This document shows positions 1-4,866 of a stretch of 7,112 nt of DNA, in pieces. The notes beneath the pieces were generated by a model. The model made no database searches and was not told where the DNA came from. It worked only from the letters and a program-made list of their open reading frames with translations. Each line of letters begins with the position of its first letter. The stretch's first letter is position 1. The stretch spans positions 1 to 7,112 of the forward strand of contig CALUSZ010000053.1 in NCBI GenBank assembly GCA_944323495.1, read 5' to 3'. Source of the stretch: Candidatus Gastranaerophilales bacterium. GTDB taxonomy: Bacteria > Cyanobacteriota > Vampirovibrionia > Gastranaerophilales > Gastranaerophilaceae. The translations under genes and the position numbers were made by a program.

Positions 1-562
1 CATTTTTGTAGATAGGAATAAGAGATTTCCAGCCTTCTGCGGATACTTCCGTATCAGATTTTACGCCTTCTCTTTCCTTAACCTTTTCAACTTCTGATTC
101 GAAGTATTTTTGTCTGTCCATTTCCCAGGCAACAGAGCCGAACATAGTTAAGAATCTTCTGTAAGAATCATAGCAGAATCTCGGGTTGTTAGTTAATTTA
201 ACCATAGCTTCTACTGTTTCATCATTCAAACCTAAGTTAAGGATAGTTTCCATCATACCAGGCATAGAAATTCTTGCACCTGAACGAACTGATACAAGAA
301 GCGGATTCGAAGTATCGCCAAACTTCTTACCAGCTTGAGCTTCAACATCTTTTAATGCAGCCTTAACTTCGTCCATCAAGCCTTCAGGCATTTTATTGCC
401 ATGGTTAATGTAATCCATACAAGTTTCTGTAGTAATAGTAAGTCCCGGAGGTACCGGTAAACCTAAATTAGTCATTTCAGCAAGGTTCGCACCTTTGCCG
501 CCTAAGAGGTTGCGCATGTTAGCATTACCCTCTCTAAAGAGCCATACTCGTTTTTCAGCCAT
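1..562 (-). CDS. ppdK: Pyruvate, phosphate dikinase, N-terminal part (cut by window edge)
   Basis: Cytosolic enzyme that interconverts pyruvate + ATP + Pi and PEP + AMP + PPi. In anaerobes it often works in glycolysis or in PEP supply. I translated the minus strand from the ATG at 562-560: 187 codons without a stop, out of roughly 875 usual for the family. The protein begins MAEKRVWLFREGNANMRNLL and continues with GGKGANLAEM (residues 21-30), the nucleotide-binding start of the PEP/pyruvate-binding domain, with Lys23. Next come LPVPPGLTITTE (35-46) and SVRSGARISMPGMMETILNLG (91-111), whose Arg93 corresponds to an ATP-binding arginine in the family. The rest, including the swivelling phospho-histidine domain and the PEP-binding TIM barrel, lies beyond base 1. 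A strong ribosome binding site (GAAGGAGA on the minus strand, about 568-576) fixes the start. The gene is divergent from the small gene at 759, and nothing looks broken in the visible part. Confidence 0.96.
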   Translation of the reverse strand, partial: MAEKRVWLFREGNANMRNLLGGKGANLAEMTNLGLPVPPGLTITTETCMDYINHGNKMPEGLMDEVKAALKDVEAQAGKKFGDTSNPLLVSVRSGARISMPGMMETILNLGLNDETVEAMVKLTNNPRFCYDSYRRFLTMFGSVAWEMDRQKYFESEVEKVKEREGVKSDTEVSAEGWKSLIPIYKN

Positions 563-758
563 TAGTTTCTCCTTCTTTTTTTACTAAATACGCTCTATAA
601 AATCCTAGCACACTGATTCTAACACAAAGATAGTTGAATGTATACAAGGAAAAATTTTATATTATTAAGTTTTGTAAATAGTAATACATAAAAGGGCAAC
701 TTTAAAGAAGATAATGTTTTTAAATATAAGTGTAATAATTTAGTGTGAGGTAATAAAT
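563..758. other. Divergent intergenic region between ppdK and a small gene
   Basis: AT-rich spacer of 196 bases. It holds the ppdK ribosome binding site and candidate promoter on the minus strand, and the GTGAGGTAA ribosome binding site (745-753) of the small plus-strand gene. I see no convincing -35/-10 pair for the plus strand, no hairpin of note and no additional coding frame. Confidence 0.6.
616..624 (-). promoter_or_regulatory. Possible extended -10 promoter for ppdK
   Basis: On the minus strand TGT-TAGAAT reads as an extended -10 element (TGn plus a 5/6 match to TATAAT at 621-616). It would start transcription near 609 and leave a leader of about 47 nt that contains the ribosome binding site. 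No good -35 hexamer is present at 16-18 bp, so this rests on the extended -10 alone. Confidence 0.3.
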
Positions 759-1073
759 ATGACAACAATTAATCCAACTGTTCCTGTAACTGCTTCTGCA
801 ACAACTACAACAACAAAGGCTCCGGCATTTAAAGGCGGTAAAGATAAAATAGCAGAAAGTTTAGCCAAAAAAATCATTCCGCAAAAAGTTTTAACTCCAG
901 AGGAAGCTTTTATGGAAAAAGTTGCTGGAATGAGCTGTGCCGCAAATACTCAAGATAAAGCAGTTTTAAAGGAAATTGTCTTGAGAGAAACTTTGCTTGG
1001 AAATATGGATTTTGTAAAAGGAATAAATGAATATCTTGCAAATAGTGCTGCAAAAAATGCTTACAAAAAATAA
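759..1073 (+). CDS. Small hypothetical protein with 'FKG' motif
   Basis: 104-residue protein that I do not recognise as a named family. Residues 1-23 are low-complexity Thr/Ala/Pro (a TTTTTK run at 16-20), which suggests a flexible N-terminal tail. Then comes AFKGGKDKIAESLAKKIIPQ (23-42), followed by a mostly helical, charged C-terminal half (about 46-104) with one Cys at 60. There is no signal peptide or membrane segment. The start is supported by the ribosome binding site TGAGG at 746-750, 8 bases before the ATG. Short Lys-rich proteins with an N-terminal FKG motif are, as I recall, frequent in Gastranaerophilales genomes; this is memory, not a search. It lies 51 bases upstream of the ABC ATPase on the same strand, but a weak hairpin and a separate promoter-like hexamer sit between them, so co-transcription is uncertain. 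Coding reality is supported by the ribosome binding site and by ordinary codon use; function is unknown. Confidence 0.75.
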   Translation: MTTINPTVPVTASATTTTTKAPAFKGGKDKIAESLAKKIIPQKVLTPEEAFMEKVAGMSCAANTQDKAVLKEIVLRETLLGNMDFVKGINEYLANSAAKNAYKK

Positions 1074-1110
1074 CAAGGTATGAGGGGCTCTGCTCACCAA
1101 CTTGTTTTGT
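1072..1110 (+). terminator. Possible weak terminator/attenuator after the small gene
   Basis: The stop codon overlaps AACAAG (1072-1077), which pairs with CTTGTT (1101-1106). GT/AC and GAG/CTC can extend the stem with bulges, and TTGT follows. The stem is interrupted and the U-run is short, so it may only attenuate read-through into the ABC ATPase. Confidence 0.3.
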
Positions 1111-1112
1111 AG

Positions 1113-1118
1113 TAAAAT
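1113..1118 (+). promoter_or_regulatory. -10-like hexamer placed for a leaderless ABC ATPase mRNA
   Basis: TAAAAT (5/6 match to TATAAT) ends 6 bases before the ATG at 1125, so the predicted transcription start falls on or next to the A of the start codon. No Shine-Dalgarno is present in the 25 bases upstream. The -35 region is poor (about 3/6 at best). Confidence 0.4.
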
Positions 1119-1124
1119 ATATTC

Positions 1125-1853
1125 ATGCCTTTGATTGAATTAAAAAATATCGTAAAAACCTATAAAACAGAAGATGACAGTTTTAATGCACTGAATGGTG
1201 TATCTTTTTCTGTTGAAAAAGGTGAATTTGTGGCTATTATGGGAACATCCGGTTCGGGTAAATCTACTTGTATGAATACCTTGGGAACTCTGGATAGACC
1301 TACAAGCGGAAGTTATCATCTGGACGGCGTGGACGTGTTTTCGCTTAACGCAGAGGAGTTGTCGCTTATAAGAAACCGGAAAATCGGGTTTGTATTTCAA
1401 GGTTTTAATCTGATATCAAGAACATCTGCTTTGGAAAATGTGGAACTTCCTATGATTTATAAAGGTATTCCGGAGGAAGAACGCCACAGACGTGCAAAAG
1501 AAGCACTGGAAATTGTCGGGCTTAAAAACAGAGAATCTCACATGCCAAACCAGATGTCAGGCGGGCAGCAGCAGAGAGTTGCAATTGCAAGGGCTTTAGT
1601 TAATGACGCTCCGCTTATTTTAGCAGACGAACCTACCGGAAATCTTGATACTAAAACCAGTATCGAAGTCATGGAGTTTTTTGTAAAATTAAACCGCGGA
1701 TTTGACGGAAAAGAAGGTAAAACAATCGTACTTGTAACTCACGAGCCGGATATTGCAGAATACTGCTCAAGAGTAATAAAATTCAAAGACGGCAACATTG
1801 TTTCCGACCTCCCTAAAGACGAATGGATGAAAACACGAAATAGAGAAACATAA
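1125..1853 (+). CDS. ABC transporter ATPase, MacB/LolD type
   Basis: 242-residue ATP-binding subunit of the MacB/LolD/FtsE-like class, which powers a membrane partner (lipoprotein release, or export of peptides, macrolides or glycolipids) from the cytoplasmic face. All catalytic parts are visible: A-loop Tyr13, Walker A GTSGSGKST (40-48), Q-loop Gln92 in FVFQGFNL, signature MSGGQQQRVAIARAL (144-158), Walker B LILADE with catalytic Glu169, D-loop NLD (173-175) and H-loop His206 in VTHEP. The PTSG and TSALENVELPM segments are typical of this class. Length is normal for the family, and the start agrees with the family N-terminus (IELKNIVKTY). It has no Shine-Dalgarno. No FtsX/MacB-type permease or periplasmic adaptor is adjacent: the next gene is convergent and the one upstream is a small unknown protein. 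The partner must be encoded elsewhere, so the substrate cannot be named. The transcript ends at the strong hairpin that starts at the stop codon. Confidence 0.93.
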   Translation: MPLIELKNIVKTYKTEDDSFNALNGVSFSVEKGEFVAIMGTSGSGKSTCMNTLGTLDRPTSGSYHLDGVDVFSLNAEELSLIRNRKIGFVFQGFNLISRTSALENVELPMIYKGIPEEERHRRAKEALEIVGLKNRESHMPNQMSGGQQQRVAIARALVNDAPLILADEPTGNLDTKTSIEVMEFFVKLNRGFDGKEGKTIVLVTHEPDIAEYCSRVIKFKDGNIVSDLPKDEWMKTRNRET

Positions 1854-1879
1854 AAAAGACCCCTTAGGGGGTCTTTTTC
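1852..1879. terminator. Bidirectional Rho-independent terminator
   Basis: AAAAAGACCCC (1853-1863) and GGGGTCTTTTT (1868-1878) form an 11-bp stem around a TTAG loop. The A-run and T-run make it work in both directions. It starts within the ABC ATPase stop codon and ends 4 bases from the stop codon of the convergent small gene, so it serves both. Confidence 0.93.
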
Positions 1880-1882
1880 AAA

Positions 1883-2137
1883 TTAAGCTACTGCCATAAA
1901 TCCATAGTCTTTTGGATCTCTATGTGCAAGTCCTACGCCGTCTTGTCCCAGAGAAATTTTATTTCCTCCTTCATCAGTAACATACCCGACCTGTCCCGGA
2001 ATCGATATTCCTGTTGTCGGTTCTACAGATGGGGTTGGCGTAACACGCGGTCCGACAGTCAAACTGCCAAATGGCTGCTGACCTTGTCCATATAGACCGT
2101 ATTGATAATTTTGTTCTAGTCCTGGTATTCCGCCCAT
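1883..2137 (-). CDS. Small Gly/Pro-rich hypothetical protein
   Basis: I chose the ATG at 2137 (84 residues, MGGIPGLEQNYQYGLYGQGQ...). The alternative ATG at 2146 (87 residues) lies only 1-2 bases from the AAAAGGA ribosome binding site (2154-2148), while the downstream one has a 10-base spacing. The N-terminal third is rich in Gly, Gln and Tyr. A Thr/Pro segment (VTPTPSVEPTTG) follows, then a segment that may fold (GQVGYVTDEGGNKISLGQDGVGLAHRDPKDYGFMAVA). There is no signal peptide, membrane helix or cysteine. I do not recognise the family. It stands alone: divergent from the LD-carboxypeptidase and convergent with the ABC ATPase, with a shared terminator. The ribosome binding site and terminator both fitting this strand support a real gene. 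Composition suggests a flexible, perhaps surface- or scaffold-associated protein, but that is only inference. Confidence 0.7.
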   Translation of the reverse strand: MGGIPGLEQNYQYGLYGQGQQPFGSLTVGPRVTPTPSVEPTTGISIPGQVGYVTDEGGNKISLGQDGVGLAHRDPKDYGFMAVA

Positions 2138-2217
2138 GATATACATATCCTTTTCAACTTGTGTATATATATAATAACGTTCTGAAAGGTTAAAAATTGC
2201 CTGTATATGATAAAAAT

Positions 2218-2246
2218 TTTACAAAAGTTAACATATAATTTATAAT
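2218..2246 (+). promoter_or_regulatory. Strong promoter for a leaderless LD-carboxypeptidase mRNA
   Basis: TTTACA (2218-2223, 5/6 match to TTGACA), a 17-bp spacer, and a perfect TATAAT (2241-2246). The ATG at 2253 begins 6 bases after the -10, where transcription would normally start. No Shine-Dalgarno lies between the two. Confidence 0.75.
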
Positions 2247-2252
2247 TAGATT

Positions 2253-3125
2253 ATGAAAACGATTGGAATCATAGCGCCATCAGGCGGGGTAAATAAAAAT
2301 AAACTTGAGATTGCTGTTAATAACCTTAAAGAGTTAGGGTTTGAGGTTAAGCTTGCAAAGAATATTTTTGATAATAAACGCTACTTAGCAGGGAATGATG
2401 AGGATAAAATTGAAGAGCTGCATAGATTTTTTAAAGATCCCGATGTGGATTTGATTATGTGCGCAAGAGGCGGGTATGGCGCAATAAGGCTTATTGATAA
2501 AATTGATTATGATTTGATTAAGAATAATCCAAAGCCGTTTGTCGGGTTTTCTGATATTACGGCACTTCTTTTGATGATTTATAAGAAAACCGGCTTGGTG
2601 ACTTATCAAGGGCCTATGGCATGCTCTGATTTTGGGGATTTGACACCTCCCTCTCTTCTCAAAGGAGAGGGAATGATGTTTTCCTGGGGTAACCTTTTGA
2701 AAGCTTTAGAAGGAAAAGTACTGGAGTTTGAAGGTAAAAAAATATACAAAGTAGGCGAAGCGCAAGGTATAATTTGGGGCGGAAACCTTGCTACGGTTGT
2801 TTCATTGTGCGGGATTGATTTTATACCGGAAGAGGATTTTATATTCTTTGCCGAGGATTTGAACGAGCCTGTTTATAAGATTGACAGAATGTTTCAGCAA
2901 TTAATAAACATTAGTATTTTTAGAGATAATTGCAGGGGAATAGTTCTTGGAGATTTTCTGGACGTTGATAATCAAGAGTGGCTTGAAGAATATTTTGAAG
3001 AGTTAGCTTTTAGATTAGATATTCCTGTCGTTAGCGGGTTTAAAATTACCCATAACAAAGAAAAAATAACAATCCCTGTTGGCAGAAAGTGTTCATTGCA
3101 TGAGAGCCGACTTGTAATTGGTTAG
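2253..3125 (+). CDS. ldcA: Muramoyl LD-carboxypeptidase (peptidase family S66)
   Basis: 290-residue serine peptidase that trims the terminal D-alanine from murein tetrapeptides (an L,D-bond) in cytoplasmic peptidoglycan recycling. Some family members instead act on microcin-type or related peptides. The N-terminal domain starts IGIIAPSG (4-11), as in the family. CARGGYGAIRLID (70-82) and GFSDITALL (98-106) hold the nucleophile Ser100. Glu201 in FAEDLNEPVYKIDR and His267 in ITHNKEKITIPVG complete the triad. There is no signal peptide, so it is cytosolic. Length is slightly below the usual 300-330. A palindromic DNA segment at 2648-2672 encodes PPSLLKGEG in a loop between the nucleophile region and the second domain, and looks like an insertion. 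The gene starts without a Shine-Dalgarno next to an excellent promoter. Its last codons contain the promoter of the SRP RNA gene. Confidence 0.92.
   Translation: MKTIGIIAPSGGVNKNKLEIAVNNLKELGFEVKLAKNIFDNKRYLAGNDEDKIEELHRFFKDPDVDLIMCARGGYGAIRLIDKIDYDLIKNNPKPFVGFSDITALLLMIYKKTGLVTYQGPMACSDFGDLTPPSLLKGEGMMFSWGNLLKALEGKVLEFEGKKIYKVGEAQGIIWGGNLATVVSLCGIDFIPEEDFIFFAEDLNEPVYKIDRMFQQLINISIFRDNCRGIVLGDFLDVDNQEWLEEYFEELAFRLDIPVVSGFKITHNKEKITIPVGRKCSLHESRLVIG
2648..2672. repeat. Palindromic element inside ldcA
   Basis: TCCCTCTCTT and AGGAGAGGGA form a 10-bp stem (one G-T wobble) around a 5-base loop. It is in frame and encodes part of TPPSLLKGEG. Its C/T-then-A/G composition differs from the surrounding AT-rich gene. 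It resembles short palindromic repeats that insert into genes in frame, but only one copy is visible in the window. Confidence 0.55.
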
Positions 3126-3140
3126 TTTCTATGTTACAAT
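3112..3140 (+). promoter_or_regulatory. Promoter of the SRP RNA gene
   Basis: TTGTAA (3112-3117), a 17-bp spacer, and TACAAT (3135-3140), which would start the RNA at about 3147, exactly where the closing helix of the SRP RNA begins. The -35 lies inside the last codons of ldcA, whose stop is at 3123-3125. Confidence 0.75.
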
Positions 3141-3146
3141 AACCCC

Positions 3147-3408
3147 TGCCGTACTCCACGGGGACGTAGCGTTCTCTCGACCCGAAGCGATTGCGGGGTG
3201 CAGAGCCTGCTGTGAGGGGTACAGATAAGGCGCCTATGTTTATAGGATTGTTGATAACTTAGGTTATGATGGCGTAAGATATCGAACCGTGTCAGGATGG
3301 AAACATAGCAGCACTAAGGTAACCCTTGCGGGTGTCATATATTTAAGGGGTAGATTCTTTAAGCAAAATCGTTTTAGCTGTATTTCGATAGGCAGAGGTA
3401 CGGCTTTT
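3147..3408 (+). ncRNA. ffs: Signal recognition particle RNA, large (Bacillus-like) type with Alu domain
   Basis: RNA scaffold of the signal recognition particle. With Ffh it brings ribosomes making membrane or secreted proteins to FtsY. The conserved S-domain core reads CCGTGTCAGG ... AGCAGCACTAAG (3288-3317), the asymmetric/symmetric loop region that binds the Ffh M domain. The ends pair as GCCGTAC (3148-3154) with GTACGGC (3398-3404), followed by TTTTATTTATT as terminator. At about 262 nt it is close to the length of B. subtilis scRNA, and its 5' part (ACGGGGACGTAGCG..., GGGGTGCAGAG) aligns by eye with that RNA's Alu domain. The apical stem-loop is unusual: ATG-GAAA-CAT (3297-3306) replaces the common TCC-GGAA-GGA, keeping a 3-bp stem and a GNRA tetraloop. 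Convergent with flagellin. Exact ends are uncertain by a few bases. Confidence 0.94.
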
Positions 3409-3415
3409 ATTTATT

Positions 3416-3426
3416 CCCCCCCCCCC
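3416..3426. repeat. Homopolymer tract of 11 C
   Basis: Eleven consecutive C bases lie between the T-rich tail of the SRP RNA gene and the flagellin terminator. The tract is outside all genes, and long C runs are uncommon in AT-rich DNA. It could vary in length by slippage or be miscounted in sequencing. Confidence 0.9.
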
Positions 3427-3462
3427 AAAAAGGCAAACCCTCGATGCGCATAACACCGAGGG
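3426..3462 (-). terminator. Flagellin Rho-independent terminator
   Basis: On the minus strand CCCTCGGTG (3462-3454) pairs with CATCGAGGG (3446-3438) in a 9-bp stem (one G-U) with a 7-base loop, followed by TTTGCCTTTTT. In plus-strand RNA the wobble becomes an A-C mismatch, so the structure favours the minus strand, matching flagellin, whose stop codon lies 45 bases upstream. Confidence 0.85.
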
Positions 3463-3507
3463 CCATTGAAAGGACCTTTATTATCTCTATTGTTTTTTGG
3501 TTTTTTA

Positions 3508-4632
3508 TTATATTAAGTTCAAAGCAATTGAAGGCATCTGGTTAGCTGTTGCTAACAGTGTTGCTGTTGACTGCTGCAGAATCTGGTATTTTATGTAGTT
3601 TGAAGATTCTGTTGCAACGTCAGCATCCTTGATTGTTGAATTAGCTTCAACAAGGTTTTCTCTCTGAACATCTGTTGATTCAATTGCAGAATCTAATCTG
3701 TTCATATAAGCACCAATTTTAGTACTTCTAAGAGAAATATTGTCAATTGCTACGTCAATCTGGTCAATAAATTCACGTGCAGAGTTATCGTTTCTGTATA
3801 TAGCATTACACATAGCTTCTATTGATAAGGCTCCGCCTACAATTGTCGCACTTGTGCCGCCACCGTATGTTATATCTCCGTTTTCAGCAAGTGCTGCTGC
3901 AAGAGCGGACTTATAATAACCATTTTGGTATTGAATATTACCGCCTGCATCTAAAACCGGCTTACCGTTTGAATCTAGAACACGAGCCTGATAGATATAT
4001 CCGTTTGCTTCGTCTTCAGCAGTTTTTGCTGTCAAATCCATAAAGCCTTGTGCATTACCTTCTGCATCTTTAATACCGGCAGAGCCAAAGCCGAAGATTA
4101 CTGTGGATTCTGCACTTGCAAACAAGAACGCGTCCATCTTGATAACGCATCTTGCATCTGAATACAAACCAACCTGCAGGTTAATATCAGTTGTTCTTGA
4201 ACCATCAAGAAGGTATGTATCGTTAAAATCTGTAATTTGGCACAAACGGTTAATTTCATCCATTCTCTGTACTACTTCTGTAGCAATAGCATCAAGAGAC
4301 GCTGAACCGTAAGTTCCGTTCGCTGCTTGCATAGTCAAGTCACGAATTCTTTGAAGATAATCGTTGATGATATCCAAAACGCCTTCTTGTGTTGTTAACA
4401 TGTCTAACCCCATTTGGGCGTTTGTTTCAATAATGTCGTAACCGTTAATTTTAGCTTCCATGCCGGCAGATACTGCATAGCCGGCTGCGTCATCAGCTGC
4501 AGAGTTTATCCGGAAACCGGTAGATAATCTCTCCATTGCTGTGTTCATACCTTTAGTTGCATCTCTAAGGTACGATTGACAGGTTAATGACGCCAAGTTC
4601 GTGTTGATTGTAATCGTTGATGTCGCTGTCAT
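3508..4632 (-). CDS. fliC: Flagellin
   Basis: 374-residue filament subunit, exported by the flagellar type III system and polymerised outside the cell. The N-terminal D0/D1 part (about 1-165) has ITINTNLASL (7-16), RLSTGFRINSAADDAAGYAVS (35-55), LQRIRDLTMQAANGTYG (93-109) and QITDFNDTYLLDG (132-144). The C-terminal D1/D0 part (about 285-374) ends with STIKDADVATESSNYIKYQI and ATANQMPSIALNLI. The central part (about 166-284) is a modest variable domain with a Gly-rich turn region. Cys residues occur at 18, 131, 162 and 275, unusual for flagellin. The start at 4632 is supported by GAAAGGA (4646-4640). It is monocistronic: the terminator lies downstream, and rubrerythrin is divergent across a 234-base region that contains two related palindromes. 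No other flagellar gene is in the window. Confidence 0.96.
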   Translation of the reverse strand: MTATSTITINTNLASLTCQSYLRDATKGMNTAMERLSTGFRINSAADDAAGYAVSAGMEAKINGYDIIETNAQMGLDMLTTQEGVLDIINDYLQRIRDLTMQAANGTYGSASLDAIATEVVQRMDEINRLCQITDFNDTYLLDGSRTTDINLQVGLYSDARCVIKMDAFLFASAESTVIFGFGSAGIKDAEGNAQGFMDLTAKTAEDEANGYIYQARVLDSNGKPVLDAGGNIQYQNGYYKSALAAALAENGDITYGGGTSATIVGGALSIEAMCNAIYRNDNSAREFIDQIDVAIDNISLRSTKIGAYMNRLDSAIESTDVQRENLVEANSTIKDADVATESSNYIKYQILQQSTATLLATANQMPSIALNLI

Positions 4633-4700
4633 AATAAATTCCTTTCAATAAATTTATAATTTTGCCTTTCTAGTTTAGTTAACGGCATGAAAAATTTGAA

Positions 4701-4722
4701 CTTTACAACTTTAGTTATAGAA
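4701..4722. promoter_or_regulatory. Operator-like palindrome, copy 1 (imperfect)
   Basis: Arms CTTTACAACT and AGTTATAGAA around TT; 7 of 10 arm positions pair. It matches the reverse complement of copy 2 at 19 of 22 positions, with 16 consecutive bases identical (4707-4722). Its centre lies about 80 bp upstream of the flagellin ATG. Confidence 0.7.
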
Positions 4723-4769
4723 TCCTCTATATGGAGTAGACAGTATTGCAGGATTAATGCTCTAAGAGC

Positions 4770-4791
4770 TTCTATAACTAAAGTTATAGAA
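4770..4791. promoter_or_regulatory. Operator-like palindrome, copy 2 (perfect)
   Basis: Arms TTCTATAACT and AGTTATAGAA are perfect reverse complements around AA. The centre lies about 87 bp upstream of the rubrerythrin ATG and about 63 bp upstream of its predicted transcription start. There is no T-run after it, so it is not a terminator. It does not match the Fur, PerR, FNR, Rex, CRP or NtcA consensus well; the AT-rich 'TATAAC/GTTATA' core is loosely PerR-like. Confidence 0.75.
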
Positions 4792-4808
4792 CAATTAACT
4801 ATACCCGT

Positions 4809-4837
4809 TTGGAGAGTAAAAAAAATGAGGCTATATT
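4809..4837 (+). promoter_or_regulatory. Rubrerythrin promoter
   Basis: TTGGAG (4809-4814), a 17-bp spacer, and TATATT (4832-4837), predicting a start near 4844 and a leader of about 23 nt that includes the TAAGGAGAT ribosome binding site. Confidence 0.6.
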
Positions 4838-4866
4838 GTATTTTAAAAAAGTAAGGAGATGAAATA

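Larger units (their letters stand above)
4633..4866. other. Divergent regulatory region of flagellin and rubrerythrin
   Basis: 234 bases with no coding frame. From left to right it holds the flagellin ribosome binding site; a candidate flagellin promoter on the minus strand (TTAACT at 4682-4677, 18-bp spacer, TATAAA at 4658-4653, predicted 14-nt leader); palindrome copy 1 (4701-4722); palindrome copy 2 (4770-4791); the rubrerythrin promoter; and its TAAGGAGAT ribosome binding site (4852-4860). I found no clear sigma-28 (flagellar) promoter in front of flagellin. Confidence 0.7.

Noticed and set aside
1140..1400. Open frame on the minus strand inside the ABC ATPase gene
   Set aside because: No ribosome binding site, no recognisable motif, and it is fully antisense to a well-conserved gene.
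2385..2609. Open frame on the minus strand inside ldcA
   Set aside because: Antisense shadow; composition follows the codons of the catalytic gene.
3147..3408. RNase P RNA or tmRNA as identity of the structured RNA
   Set aside because: The GTCAGG...AGCAGC core and end pairing are those of SRP RNA; no tRNA-like ends, tag frame or RNase P core motifs were seen.
3822..4312. Two plus-strand open frames inside flagellin (3822-4043 and 4103-4312)
   Set aside because: Opposite to an unambiguous flagellin, no ribosome binding sites, implausible proteins.
4653..4680. Sigma-28 promoter for flagellin (TAAA ... CCGATAT type)
   Set aside because: A TAAA is present, but no GCCGATAA-like -10 lies at the required spacing.
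4770..4791. Canonical PerR or Fur box
   Set aside because: Arm length and centre (10-2-10) differ from the 7-1-7 pattern and the core bases do not match; only a loose resemblance remains.
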